Shown in pieces: positions 34,694-46,843 of a DNA stretch of 64,000 bases (positions are counted from its first letter, which is position 1; each line of letters starts with the position of its first letter). The notes under the pieces were generated by a model. That model had not been told where the DNA came from. It did not search any database and was given only the letters and a program-made list of their open reading frames with translations. The position numbers were made by a program, and so were the translations under genes. Where the stretch lies: NCBI RefSeq assembly GCF_900115715.1, contig NZ_FOXM01000001.1:62001-126000 (forward strand), written 5' to 3'. Source of the DNA: Geopseudomonas sagittaria (GTDB taxonomy: Bacteria > Pseudomonadota > Gammaproteobacteria > Pseudomonadales > Pseudomonadaceae).

Positions 34694-35366
34694 CGTCACG
34701 CTCCGCCAGTCGGTAGCCCAGGCCGTGCACGGTGTGCAGCAGCGGGCGTGCAAACGGCTTGTCGATCACCTGGCGCAGCTGGTGGATGTGGCTGCGCAGG
34801 CTGTCGCTGTCCGGGCAGTCGTCGCCCCACAGCGCCTCCTCGAGCGCCTCGCGACGCAGCACATGGGGACTCCTCTGCATCAGCAGGGCCAGCAGCTTGA
34901 GCCCCAGCGGGTTGAGCTTGAGGCGGCGGCCGCCGCGGCTGACTTCCAGGGTGTCGAGGTCGTACTCGAGGTCGGCGACCTGCAGCAGGCGTCGCCCGCC
35001 GCCCTGGCTGCGGCGCAGCACCGCCTCGATGCGCGCGGCCAGCTCGCTGAGCGCGAACGGCTTGACCAGGTAGTCGTCGGCGCCGGCCTGGAAGCCCTGC
35101 AGGCGGTCGTCGAGCTGGTCGCGGGCGGTGAGCATGATCACCGGCACCACGCTGCGCGCCTCCTCGCGCAGGCGCCGGCACAGGCTGTAGCCGTCCAGCC
35201 CGGGCAGCATGACGTCGAGCACCAGCAGGTCGTAGTGCCCGTTGGTGGCCAGGTGCAGGCCGGACAGGCCGTCCTGGGCGCAGTCGACGCTGTAGCCCTT
35301 GAGTGTCAGGTAGTCGGCCAGATTGGCCAGGATGTCGCGGTTGTCTTCGACCAACAGAATTCGCAT
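34677..35366 (-). CDS. colR: Response regulator ColR (OmpR family)
   Basis: The 229-residue protein has a receiver domain with phospho-acceptor D51 (LLVLDVMLPGLDGY), E7-D8 and K in YLVKPFALSEL, plus a winged-helix DNA-binding domain (WGDDCPDSDSLRSHIHQLRQVIDKPF). The start chosen is ATG 35366 (MRILLVED) because GAGGG lies 7 nt upstream; a second ATG at 35372 would be too close to it. It is the activator for envelope genes of the ColRS regulon. Confidence 0.93.
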   Translation of the reverse strand: MRILLVEDNRDILANLADYLTLKGYSVDCAQDGLSGLHLATNGHYDLLVLDVMLPGLDGYSLCRRLREEARSVVPVIMLTARDQLDDRLQGFQAGADDYLVKPFALSELAARIEAVLRRSQGGGRRLLQVADLEYDLDTLEVSRGGRRLKLNPLGLKLLALLMQRSPHVLRREALEEALWGDDCPDSDSLRSHIHQLRQVIDKPFARPLLHTVHGLGYRLAERDDDVQA

Positions 35367-35466
35367 AGGCATGCCCTCTGACGCAGACTCGCACGAGCGG
35401 CTTAGGGAAACCTTACGTGACGCGACCGCGGGTCCGCGCCGCCGAGCCAGGCCAATCCCTGCGCAT

Positions 35467-35496
35467 AAAAAAACCCGCGCCAGGCGCGGGTTTTTT
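35467..35496 (-). terminator. Terminator after groEL
   Basis: Stem CCCGCGC (35474-35480) with GCGCGGG (35484-35490) and a 3-nt loop, with seven A on one side and six T on the other. On the minus strand it gives a T7 run 28-57 bp after the groEL stop. Confidence 0.9.
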
Positions 35497-35523
35497 CAGC
35501 TGTGGAGCTGGGGGGCGGTCGGC

Positions 35524-37185
<1,662 letters not shown>

Positions 37186-37213
37186 TCAGTGAATGCGGAA
37201 AAGGGACGGTGAC

Positions 37214-37507
37214 TCAGGCTTCCAGCACGGCGAGGATTTCGCTCTCGGCCATCACCAGCAGGTCTTCACCGTCAACCTTGATGGTGTTGCTGCCGGAGTA
37301 CGGGCCGAACACCACCTTGTCACCCACCTTCACTGCCAGCGGACGCACTTCGCCGTTGTCCAGGACGCGACCGGCGCCGACCGCGACGACTTCGCCTTGG
37401 TTCGGCTTCTCGGCAGCGGAACCCGGCAGCACGATGCCACCTGCGGTCTTGGTTTCTTCTTCGCTGCGACGAATCACGACGCGGTCATGCAGAGGACGAA
37501 GCTTCAT
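37214..37507 (-). CDS. groES: Co-chaperonin GroES (HSP10)
   Basis: The 97-residue protein contains [14 protein letters not shown], the mobile loop [25 protein letters not shown] and [12 protein letters not shown]. Caps the GroEL cavity. First gene of the groESL operon, with a well-placed AGGAGA before its ATG and the sigma-32-like promoter about 145 bp upstream. Confidence 0.98.
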   Translation of the reverse strand: MKLRPLHDRVVIRRSEEETKTAGGIVLPGSAAEKPNQGEVVAVGAGRVLDNGEVRPLAVKVGDKVVFGPYSGSNTIKVDGEDLLVMAESEILAVLEA

Positions 37508-37652
37508 TGTCGATCTCTCCTAACAGGTTGTTTCCAGCGACCGGTGATGCTCACCGGCGGGTTGGTAGATTCCGGCGTTGCCGGGAACGACGTGGCGGGC
37601 ACGCCGTTGAAGTCTGGGCAGCGACTGCTACAGCAATCCTGCGCTGACCGCT

Positions 37653-37680
37653 ACATAAGGGCCGGCAAGGGCATTTCAAG
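37653..37680 (-). promoter_or_regulatory. Heat-shock (sigma-32-like) promoter of groESL
   Basis: Minus strand CTTGAAA (37674-37680) as -35 and CCCTTATGT (37653-37661) as -10 with 12 bp between, close to the sigma-32 consensus CTTGAAA-N(11-16)-CCCCATnT. About 145 bp upstream of the groES start. Confidence 0.7.
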
Positions 37681-37698
37681 GGGCGGTCGAAAAAAAAT

Positions 37699-38163
37699 TC
37701 AGTCGTCGCGGCGTTCCCACTCGCCCTCGATGACCTGCGGACGCGACGGTTTGGACGCCTCCTGGCCAGGCTGACCGGCGGATTGACCGGCGTGCATGGA
37801 GGACTGGGCAAAGCGCTGCGCGCGCAGGCCGAGGCGCTTGCGCAGCAGGTGACGGGTGAACGGCAGCAGGCACAGCACGCCGAGCACGTCGCTGAGGAAA
37901 CCCGGCAGCAGCAGCAGGAAGCCGCCGAGGGCCATCAACAGGCCGTCGAGCATCTCCTGCTCCGGCGCCTCGCCGCTGAGCAGACGGGCGCGGGCGCGCC
38001 AGGCGGTCGCCGGGCCGGCGATACGCAACAGGAAGCCACCGACCAGCGCGCTGCCGATCACCAGCAACAGGGTGGTCAGCACGCCGATGCTGCTGCCGAC
38101 CTTGATCAGCAAGGCCAGTTCGAGCAGTGGAAAGAGGATGAAGACAAACAGCAGTACGCGCAT
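37699..38163 (-). CDS. fxsA: FxsA family membrane protein
   Basis: The 154-residue protein matches FxsA: MRVLLFVFILFPLLELALLIKVGSSIG, LLRIAGPATAWRARARLLSGEAPEQEMLDGLLMALGGFLLLLPGFLSDVLG. It has three hydrophobic segments in the first 110 residues and a basic/acidic tail. In E. coli FxsA blocks phage T7 exclusion by F plasmids when overexpressed; the normal role is unknown. It lies upstream of groES in the same orientation, as commonly seen in Pseudomonas. Confidence 0.88.
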   Translation of the reverse strand: MRVLLFVFILFPLLELALLIKVGSSIGVLTTLLLVIGSALVGGFLLRIAGPATAWRARARLLSGEAPEQEMLDGLLMALGGFLLLLPGFLSDVLGVLCLLPFTRHLLRKRLGLRAQRFAQSSMHAGQSAGQPGQEASKPSRPQVIEGEWERRDD

Positions 38164-38445
38164 CGAGTCGAATTTCCTGAACGGGCATTACGCCCCCAAT
38201 GTGACATGAAATGGCGTCAACACTGGATAAATTCAAGACAGCGTGCCGCCGTCCGTCGCCCGCCGCCCAGCCAACCGCTCGGCGGGGACTGAATTATTCT
38301 TGACCACCCCGCACGAGCATGCTGCACTGCACAATACGCTCGAAGCATGCTTCCTCGCACAGAATCCGTTGCAACGGACAGGCCCTTCCAGATAGCCGGG
38401 AATGCCCGCGAGGCCCTATATCAATCAAGCGGCGGGGATTCCCTC

Positions 38446-39204
38446 ATGCACCTGAAAGACAAAGTCATCATCATCACCGGCAGCGGCCAGGGCCTTGGTC
38501 GCGCCATGGCCGAACACCTGTCATGCCGCGGCGCAAAACTGGCCCTGATCGATCTCAACCCGGAAAAGCTGCAGGAGGCGGTGAGCGCCTGCCAGGCCAA
38601 CGGCGTCGAGGCGCGCGCCTATATCTGCAACGTCGCCGACGAGGCGCAGGTCGAGCGCACGGTGCAGCAGGTGGCCGCCGATTTCGGCGCCCTGCACGGC
38701 CTGATCAACAACGCCGGCATCCTGCGCGACGGCCTGCTGCTCAAGGTCAAGGACGGCGAGATCCACAAGCTGCCTCTGGCGCAGTGGCAAGCGGTGATCG
38801 ACGTCAACCTGACCGGGGTGTTCCTCTGTACCCGCGAGGTGGCGGCGAAGATGATCGAGCTGCAGTGCGCGGGCACCATCGTCAACATCTCCTCGGTGTC
38901 CCGCGCCGGCAACATGGGCCAGAGCAACTACAGCGCGGCCAAGGCCGCGGTGGCCTCGCTCACCGTGGTCTGGGCCAAGGAGCTGGCGCGCTACGGCATC
39001 CGCGTCGGCGCCGTCGCCCCCGGTTTCATCGGCACCGACATGGTGGCCAGCATGAAGCCCGAAGCTCTGGAGAAGCTGGCCGCGGGCATCCCGCTCAAGC
39101 GCCTGGGGCAGCCGGAGGAGATCGCCAGCGCCGCGGCGTTCATCTTCGAGAACGACTACTTCACCGGCCGCGTACTCGAGGTGGATGGCGGCATCCGCCT
39201 GTAA
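38446..39204 (+). CDS. Short-chain dehydrogenase/reductase (FabG-like)
   Basis: The 252-residue SDR has the cofactor motif TGSGQGLG (12-19), NNAGI, catalytic Ser in SSVS and Y-x3-K in NYSAAKA, and the C-terminal DYFTGRVLEVDGGI. Fits the classical NAD(P)-dependent SDR family with an acyl or keto substrate, not resolvable here. The 282-bp upstream gap includes a -35-like TTGACC at 38300 but no firm -10. The ATG at 38446 has only weak GGGG upstream. Confidence 0.85.
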   Translation: MHLKDKVIIITGSGQGLGRAMAEHLSCRGAKLALIDLNPEKLQEAVSACQANGVEARAYICNVADEAQVERTVQQVAADFGALHGLINNAGILRDGLLLKVKDGEIHKLPLAQWQAVIDVNLTGVFLCTREVAAKMIELQCAGTIVNISSVSRAGNMGQSNYSAAKAAVASLTVVWAKELARYGIRVGAVAPGFIGTDMVASMKPEALEKLAAGIPLKRLGQPEEIASAAAFIFENDYFTGRVLEVDGGIRL

Positions 39205-39215
39205 GTGCCACCCGT

Positions 39216-39244
39216 GGCGGAGCGGCGCGCCAGCCCGCTCCGCC
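39216..39244. terminator. Hairpin between the convergent SDR and DUF481 genes
   Basis: Arms GGCGGAGCGG (39216-39225) and CCGCTCCGCC (39235-39244) form a 10-bp stem, without a clear T-run on either side. Possible terminator. Confidence 0.5.
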
Positions 39245-39247
39245 CCC

Positions 39248-40252
39248 TTACCAACCGACGCCGAAGCCGACGCTGTAGGTCGACTCGTCGACATCGCCCT
39301 GCTCACCACGTAACTGGTCCCATTCGCCCTTGAGGTGCAGCGAGGCCCAGCTGTTGATCTTGTAGCGCAGGCCCAGGTCGCTCTCCAGCTTGTAGTCGAT
39401 GGCATCGATGAAGGGCACACCCAGCTCGCCATGGCTGAACAGCTCGAAGCGCTTGCCGAGCAGGAAGCGGTTGTAGTCCCACTTGAAGCCCAACGCGTAG
39501 AGGTGCTCGTCGCTGGCACCGGCAAAGTCCAGATCGTGGCGGTTGAGCAGCGAGACCAGCGAGAAGGCGCCCAGCTCGTTGTCCCAGAACTGGTAGCCGG
39601 GGCCGGTGCCGAGGGTACGCTGGATCGCCAGCGCGCCGATGCGGTCGCGCTCGTACTCGAACTTGCCCTGCCAGAACCAGTGCTCGTCGAGGAAGCGGTC
39701 GAGGGCGTACTCGGCGCCGACGCTGTCCTCCACCTCCACCTCGTCCTTGGACTCGCGGTCGTAGCTGGCGCTGAGGTTGTGCCGCCACAGGCCGTGACGG
39801 GCCTTGGTGCGCAGGTCGACGTCGAACTCCTCGACATCCTTTTCGGCCTGCTCGTACTCGAAGGCGAAGTCGGCGCTGCCGCTCCACACCCAGTCCTCGA
39901 CCAGCGGGCGCGGCGGCAGGATCTGCTTGACCTGGGCCAGCTCGACGCTGCGCGCCGCACCATTGACCAGTTCGACCCGGCCATCGGCAGCGCGGCGCAG
40001 GCCGCGGGCATGTTCGCCCTCGCCATCATCCAGCTTGACCAGCAGCGCCTGGCTGCTTTCCAGGCTGGCAACCTGCTTCCAGTCGAGGGTCACGCTGCCG
40101 GCGTAGGCGGTCTTGAGCAGCAGCTTGCCGCCGTCGAACAGCTGGATCTGGCCGCTCAGGCGGTCGCCATTCTTCAGCCAGACGGTATCGGCCAGGGCCG
40201 GCAAGGCGGTACAGCACAGCAACGAAAGGCACAGCAGGGACAACAAACGCAT
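39248..40252 (-). CDS. DUF481 outer-membrane beta-barrel-like protein
   Basis: The 334-residue protein has a signal peptide (MRLLSLLCLSLLCCTALPALA, cut after ALA), a beta-rich N-terminal part (DTVWLKNGDRLSGQIQLFDGGKLLLKT), and a DUF481 domain of alternating strands (about 125-334) ending in FGVGW, an aromatic last residue as in outer-membrane barrels. DUF481 proteins are salt-induced outer-membrane proteins in some relatives. Single gene, convergent with the SDR. Role unknown. Confidence 0.8.
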   Translation of the reverse strand: MRLLSLLCLSLLCCTALPALADTVWLKNGDRLSGQIQLFDGGKLLLKTAYAGSVTLDWKQVASLESSQALLVKLDDGEGEHARGLRRAADGRVELVNGAARSVELAQVKQILPPRPLVEDWVWSGSADFAFEYEQAEKDVEEFDVDLRTKARHGLWRHNLSASYDRESKDEVEVEDSVGAEYALDRFLDEHWFWQGKFEYERDRIGALAIQRTLGTGPGYQFWDNELGAFSLVSLLNRHDLDFAGASDEHLYALGFKWDYNRFLLGKRFELFSHGELGVPFIDAIDYKLESDLGLRYKINSWASLHLKGEWDQLRGEQGDVDESTYSVGFGVGW

Positions 40253-40399
40253 GATGGGCGGGAAGCAGGCTGGGAAACGGGGAGCGCATTATCCTTGCGC
40301 CCGGCGAGCGCGCAAGGCGCAGCCGCCATACGGTGGTACTGCCCACTCGACCAGCAGAGCGCTATGCTGGAGTTCCGATCGCTGACGAGCCCCTGCACC

Positions 40400-40747
40400 A
40401 TGCCTGCCTCCCCCGCCCAGCGCCCGGCCGACTGCCGCCGCAGTGCGCTGTATGCCGCGCTGGCCCAGATCCCGCCCGGACGGGTGGTCAGCTATGGCCA
40501 ACTCGCCGAGCAGGCCGGTCTGGGCCGCGCGGCGCGCTGGGTCGGCCGCTGCCTGAGCCAGTTGCCGGAGGATACCGCCCTGCCCTGGCACCGGGTCATC
40601 GCCGCCGGTGGTCGCCTGAGTCTCCCCGCCGGCTCGCCGGCCGGTGACGAACAGCGCCGCCGCCTGGCCGCCGAAGGCATCGCCCTGTCAGGCAGCCGCC
40701 TGGACATCCGTCGCCATGGCTGGCATCCCGGCCGCCAGAGCGGTTAG
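40400..40747 (+). CDS. Alkyltransferase-like protein (MGMT family, no reactive cysteine)
   Basis: The 115-residue protein is an O6-alkylguanine-DNA alkyltransferase-like (ATL) protein: ALYAALAQIPPGRVVSYGQLAEQAGLG, ARWVGRCLSQLPEDTALPWHRVI. The reactive-site PCHRV is PWHRV, so it cannot accept alkyl groups; ATLs instead bind O6-alkylguanine and hand it to nucleotide excision repair. Start at 40400 is chosen because it begins the domain; an ATG at 40364 is also in frame. Followed by ampG after about 35 bp. Confidence 0.88.
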   Translation: MPASPAQRPADCRRSALYAALAQIPPGRVVSYGQLAEQAGLGRAARWVGRCLSQLPEDTALPWHRVIAAGGRLSLPAGSPAGDEQRRRLAAEGIALSGSRLDIRRHGWHPGRQSG

Positions 40748-40781
40748 AGTGCACACTTTGTCCGCCACCATGCAGCGTTCC

Positions 40782-42374
40782 ATGCCCCGTAGAACCTGGC
40801 GCGAAGCCTTCGCCACCTATGCCAGTCCTTCCGCCCTCGCCCTCCTGCTGCTCGGCTTCGCCGCCGGTCTGCCCATGGTGCTGGTGTTCTCCACCCTCTC
40901 GGTGTGGCTGCGCGAGGCCGGGGTGGCGCGCGAAACCATCGGCTACGCCAGCCTGATCGGCCTCGCCTACGCCTTCAAGTGGGTATGGTCGCCGCTGCTC
41001 GACCAGTGGCGCCTGCCACTGCTCGGCCGCCTGGGCCGGCGCCGCTCCTGGCTGGCGCTGTCGCAGCTGCTGGTGGCCGTCGGCCTGGCCGGCATGGCGC
41101 TGTTCGACCCGCAGACCCACCTGGGCTGGCTGATCGCCGTGGCGGTACTGGTGGCCTTCGCCTCGGCCACCCAGGACATCGCCCTCGACGCCTACCGCCT
41201 GGAGATCGCCGAGAACACCCAGCAGGCGGCGCTGGCGGCCTGCTACACCACCGGCTACCGGGTGGCCATGCTGCTGGCCAGCGCCGGCGCGCTGTTCGTC
41301 GCCGAGGGCTTCGGCTCGGTGGGCAACAACTACCTGTATCCGGCCTGGGCCAGCACCTACCTGCTGTTCGCCCTGCTGATGCTGCCCGGCCTGCTCACCA
41401 CCCTGTGGATGCGTGAGCCGCCGGTGCCGCAGCAGACCCAGCAGGCTGCCGCCCGCTACGGCCTGACCCACCAGCTGGTATCGGTGCTGGTGCTGATCGT
41501 CCTGCTCATCTCGGTGCCGGCGATGTTCACCCAGCTGTACCACAGCGGCGTGGACGGCGTGTTCAGCAGCCAGGTGACCCTGCTCGACCTGCTGCTCGAC
41601 GACCGCGCCTTCCTGCGCTTCACCCTGTACACAGTGCTCACCGTGCTGTGCCTGTCGTCCTTCGGCCGCCGCGGCCTGGCCCCGGTGCTGACGCCGATCA
41701 GCGACTTCATCCAGCGCTACCGCTGGCAGGCGCTGGTGCTGCTCGGCCTGATCGCCACCTATCGCATGTCGGACACGGTGATGGGCGTGATGGCCAACGT
41801 GTTCTACGTTGACCTGGGCTTCAGCAAGGAGCAGATCGCCAGCGTCAGCAAGCTGTTCGGTCTGGTGATGACCCTGCTCGGCGCCGGCGTCGGCGGCCTG
41901 CTGATCGTGCGCTTCGGCATCCTGCCGATCCTGTTCCTCGGCGGCCTGGCCTCGGCGGCGACCAACCTGCTGTTCGCCATGCTCTCCGGCATGGGCCCGA
42001 ACCTCGAGATGCTGGTGTTCACCATCTCGGCGGACAACTTCAGCGGCGGCCTGGCCACCGCGGCCTTCGTCGCCTACCTGTCGAGCCTGACCAACCTGCA
42101 GTTCTCCGCCACCCAGTACGCCCTGCTCAGCTCGATCATGCTGCTGCTGCCGCGCCTGATCGGCGGCTACTCGGGGGTGATGGTGGAGAACCTCGGCTAC
42201 GCCGACTTCTTCCTGGTCACCGCGCTGATCGGCGTGCCGACCCTGCTGCTGATCGGCCTGCAGTGGGGGCGCGAACGCCGGCATACCAGCAGCAGCCCCG
42301 ATACGCCAGGCAATCCGGGCACCCCGACCAGCGCCGCGCCACAGGCGCCCCGCCCGACCAGCACCCCCGAATAA
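40782..42374 (+). CDS. ampG: AmpG family muropeptide permease
   Basis: The 530-residue inner-membrane transporter, with about 14 hydrophobic segments, matches AmpG: LALLLLGFAAGLPMVLVFSTLSVWLREAGV, GYASLIGLAYAFKWVWSPLLDQ, LGRRRSWLALSQ, ASATQDIALDAYRLEI. AmpG imports GlcNAc-anhydroMurNAc peptides for recycling, and controls AmpC beta-lactamase induction. The hydrophilic tail is rich in Pro, Ser, Thr. The start may be ATG 40782 or ATG 40770; neither has a good ribosome site. The strong hairpin after it ends both this and yajQ transcripts. Confidence 0.9.
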   Translation: MPRRTWREAFATYASPSALALLLLGFAAGLPMVLVFSTLSVWLREAGVARETIGYASLIGLAYAFKWVWSPLLDQWRLPLLGRLGRRRSWLALSQLLVAVGLAGMALFDPQTHLGWLIAVAVLVAFASATQDIALDAYRLEIAENTQQAALAACYTTGYRVAMLLASAGALFVAEGFGSVGNNYLYPAWASTYLLFALLMLPGLLTTLWMREPPVPQQTQQAAARYGLTHQLVSVLVLIVLLISVPAMFTQLYHSGVDGVFSSQVTLLDLLLDDRAFLRFTLYTVLTVLCLSSFGRRGLAPVLTPISDFIQRYRWQALVLLGLIATYRMSDTVMGVMANVFYVDLGFSKEQIASVSKLFGLVMTLLGAGVGGLLIVRFGILPILFLGGLASAATNLLFAMLSGMGPNLEMLVFTISADNFSGGLATAAFVAYLSSLTNLQFSATQYALLSSIMLLLPRLIGGYSGVMVENLGYADFFLVTALIGVPTLLLIGLQWGRERRHTSSSPDTPGNPGTPTSAAPQAPRPTSTPE

Positions 42375-42376
42375 AC

Positions 42377-42405
42377 AAAAGGCCAGCCCCTGAGGCTGGC
42401 CTTTT
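42377..42405. terminator. Bidirectional terminator between ampG and yajQ
   Basis: A 12-bp perfect stem, AAAAGGCCAGCC with GGCTGGCCTTTT, has a 5-nt loop, A4 on one side and T4 on the other. Serves both convergent genes. Confidence 0.9.
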
Positions 42406-42444
42406 GGCTTATGCGACCACGCAGTCCGCGGTCGCGACGGGCAA

Positions 42445-42924
42445 TCAGTCGCGGAAATTGTTGAACTGCAGCGGCATGCCCAGCTCCTGGGTGCGCAGCA
42501 GGGCGATGGCCTCCTGCAGGTCATCGCGCTTCTTGCCGGTGACGCGCACCTGCTCGCCCTGGATCGCTGCCTGGACCTTGAGCTTGCCGTCCTTGATCAG
42601 CGCGACGATCTTCTTCGCCAGCTCCTTGTCGATGCCTTCGCGCAGCACCACTTCCTGCTTGACCACCTTGCCGGAGGCATAGGAGTCCTTGACCTCCAGG
42701 CACTGCACGTCGATCTTGCGCTTGACCAGTGCCAGCTTGAGGATCTCGAGCATCTGCTCGAGCATGAAGTCGGCCTCAGCCGTCAGGGTGACGGTCTTCT
42801 CCTTGAACTCGAAACTGCCCTTGCCGCGCAGGTCGTAGCGGCGGTCCAGGTCCTTGATGGCATTGTCGACAGCGTTGGTGACTTCGTGCTTGTCCAGTTC
42901 GGACACCACGTCGAACGAGGGCAT
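42445..42924 (-). CDS. yajQ: YajQ family nucleotide-binding protein
   Basis: The 159-residue protein is Yaj[58 protein letters not shown], and [22 protein letters not shown]. Family members bind c-di-GMP and in Xanthomonas and P. aeruginosa influence virulence and regulator activity. The start at 42924 has GGAG 7 nt upstream; the upstream ATG at 42960 is unlikely. Single gene. Confidence 0.95.
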   Translation of the reverse strand: MPSFDVVSELDKHEVTNAVDNAIKDLDRRYDLRGKGSFEFKEKTVTLTAEADFMLEQMLEILKLALVKRKIDVQCLEVKDSYASGKVVKQEVVLREGIDKELAKKIVALIKDGKLKVQAAIQGEQVRVTGKKRDDLQEAIALLRTQELGMPLQFNNFRD

Positions 42925-42988
42925 GGGGTATCTCCAGATGGACGGCGCGACCGGGTTCACGGATGCATCGCGCCTGACTTGACGGTAA

Positions 42989-44953
<1,965 letters not shown>

Positions 44954-45004
44954 GCACCGGCTACCCTGCCGGCTGCCATTCCCAGCCGTCACAGGACCTG
45001 CACC

Positions 45005-45589
45005 ATGGGCTTTCGCCTGTCGAAGATCTACACCCGCACCGGCGATGCCGGCGAAACCGGCCTGGCCGACGGCCGCCGGGTAACCAAGGACCACCCGCGC
45101 ATCGAGGCGATGGGCGAGGTCGACACGCTGAACAGCCAGCTCGGCCTGCTGCTCGCCGAACTGGCCGAGCAGGAAGCCCTGTATCCGGGACTGACGGAAA
45201 TCCTCGAGCTGCTCGCGCCCTGTCAGCACCGCCTGTTCGACCTCGGCGGCGAACTGGCGATGCCCGAGTACCAGGCGCTGGACGCCACCGAGATCACCCG
45301 CCTGGAACAGGCCATCGATGCCTGGAACGAGGAAGTCGGCCCGCTGAAGAACTTCATCCTCCCCGGCGGCTCGCGCCTGGTGGCCCAGGCCCACGTCTGC
45401 CGCAGCTTCGCGCGCAGCGCCGAGCGCCGCTGCCAGCACCTCAACGCCGTCGAGCCGCTGCGCGGCGAGTGCCTGGCCTATCTCAACCGCCTGTCCGACC
45501 TGCTGTTCGTCGGCGCGCGGCTGATCGCCCGCCGCCAGCAGGTCAACGAGGTGCTGTGGCAGGCGGCGGCGCCGGAACGCGCCGAGTGA
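45005..45589 (+). CDS. Corrinoid adenosyltransferase, PduO type
   Basis: Transfers adenosyl from ATP to cob(I)alamin to make coenzyme B12. The 194-residue protein has KIYTRTGDAGETGLADGRRVTKDHPRIEAMGEVDTLNS (ATP-binding N-terminus), LFDLGGELAMP, FILPGGS and RSFARSAERR, with RLSDLLFVGAR near the end. This is the PduO family, not CobA/CobO. It is followed by the DUF3820 gene with a 4-bp overlap. Confidence 0.9.
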   Translation: MGFRLSKIYTRTGDAGETGLADGRRVTKDHPRIEAMGEVDTLNSQLGLLLAELAEQEALYPGLTEILELLAPCQHRLFDLGGELAMPEYQALDATEITRLEQAIDAWNEEVGPLKNFILPGGSRLVAQAHVCRSFARSAERRCQHLNAVEPLRGECLAYLNRLSDLLFVGARLIARRQQVNEVLWQAAAPERAE

Positions 45590-45798
45590 AGCCCGAGGAT
45601 CTGCTGCTCCTGGTCGGCCGGGAGATGCCCTTCGGCAAGTATCAGGGGCGACTGATCAGCGATCTGCCCGGCCACTACCTGGCCTGGTTCGCCCGCAGCG
45701 GCTTTCCGCCGGGCGAGATCGGTCGCCTGCTGGCGCTGATGCACGAGATCGACCACAACGGCCTGCGCGCCCTGCTCGAACCGCTGCGCCGGCGCTGA
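45586..45798 (+). CDS. DUF3820 family small protein
   Basis: The 70-residue protein reads VKPEDLLLLVGREMPFGKYQGRLISDLPGHYLAWF, then GEIGRLLALMHEIDHNGLRALLEP. The MPFGKYQG and LPxxYLxWF motifs mark DUF3820 (putative quorum-sensing-regulated virulence factor family). GTG start at 45586 overlaps the adenosyltransferase stop by 4 bp. Function unknown. Confidence 0.8.
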   Translation: MKPEDLLLLVGREMPFGKYQGRLISDLPGHYLAWFARSGFPPGEIGRLLALMHEIDHNGLRALLEPLRRR

Positions 45799-45804
45799 GC
45801 CAAC

Positions 45805-46746
45805 TCAGCGCGGCCAGAAGGCGCGGATGCCGGCCACGCCTTGGGCGCCGATCTGCCAGGCCCGCGCCTGCTCGGCCGGGCCGACGCCGCCGAGCAGGTA
45901 CACCGGCCGGTTGAAGCCGCTGATCAGCTCGGCCGCCACCTCCCAGCCCAGCGGCGTGGCGTCGGGATGGCTCCGGGTGGCCTGCAGCGGCGACAGGGTG
46001 ACAAAGTCGACGCCCATCTGCGCCGCCAGCGCCAGCTCCTCGGCGCCGTGGCAGGAGGCCGCCAGCCAGCGCTCGGCCGGGAACGGTCGGCCCCTGGCCG
46101 CGTACTGGCGCAGCTGCGCGGCGGTGAGATGCCAGCCGGCGGCGGGGAAGTCGCCCAGCCACTCCAGCGGCCCCTTGAGCATCAGCTGCGCCTTGCCGGC
46201 GCACAGGCCCTGGATGTCCACCGCCAGGTCGCGGTATTCGGCGCTGTACATGGTCGGTGCGCGCAGCTGCAGCAGACGGATGCCGCCGGCCAACGCTTCA
46301 CGCACGCCGCGCAGCAGCTCGGCGGGCTCGAGGTCAGCAGGGGTGATCAGGTACTGCGCCGGCAGGCGGGCGGCGGCGACGATCGGCCGGTTGGCCTCGG
46401 GAAACTCGTAGTGCGGCAACTCGCGCGGCGCCACCCAGGCCAGCGGCTGGCCCTCGGCACCATGGGGCTCGCCGGTGAAGGCGCCGACCTCGTGGACGTC
46501 GAGCAGCACGGCGAGATCGGGATAGTCGTGGCGCACCTGGATCAACGGCCGGGAGGCGGTGACGACGATACCCAGCTCCTCGTGCAGCTCGCGCGCCAGC
46601 GCGGTTGCCACCGCCTCGCCGGCCTCGACCTTGCCGCCAGGGAACTCCCACAGGCCGCCCTGATGCTTGTGTTCGGGACGCCGGGCAATCAGCACCCGGT
46701 CATCAGCGCCGCGGATCACCGCCGCGGCCACGTGCAATCGTTTCAT
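45805..46746 (-). CDS. Nudix hydrolase fused to a thiamine-phosphate-synthase-like domain
   Basis: The 313-residue protein has an N-terminal MutT-type Nudix domain with an intact Nudix box (GGKVEAGEAVATALARELHE-ELGI, residues about 37-60), probably cleaning 8-oxo-dGTP, and a C-terminal ThiE-like TIM barrel (about 130-313). The ThiE part has QLRAP, GWHLT, SCHGAEEL and GGVGP but lacks the Lys of QLRxK and the usual Asn-Asp diphosphate motif, so it is probably not an active thiamine-phosphate synthase. Start ATG 46746. Fusions of this type occur across gammaproteobacteria next to argJ/secA. Confidence 0.88.
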   Translation of the reverse strand: MKRLHVAAAVIRGADDRVLIARRPEHKHQGGLWEFPGGKVEAGEAVATALARELHEELGIVVTASRPLIQVRHDYPDLAVLLDVHEVGAFTGEPHGAEGQPLAWVAPRELPHYEFPEANRPIVAAARLPAQYLITPADLEPAELLRGVREALAGGIRLLQLRAPTMYSAEYRDLAVDIQGLCAGKAQLMLKGPLEWLGDFPAAGWHLTAAQLRQYAARGRPFPAERWLAASCHGAEELALAAQMGVDFVTLSPLQATRSHPDATPLGWEVAAELISGFNRPVYLLGGVGPAEQARAWQIGAQGVAGIRAFWPR

Positions 46747-46843
46747 CGACTCGGACTCCACAGGCCAGCCCGGGCGCAGGCTCTGCATCCGGACTGGCTG
46801 CCGGCGCCACCGGCCAACATCGGCAGACGGCGCCGGCCTGGCT

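Noticed and set aside
39335-40399. Long in-frame upstream extension of the alkyltransferase-like gene
   Set aside because: It is antisense to the DUF481 gene; the domain and family length fit the ATG at 40400.
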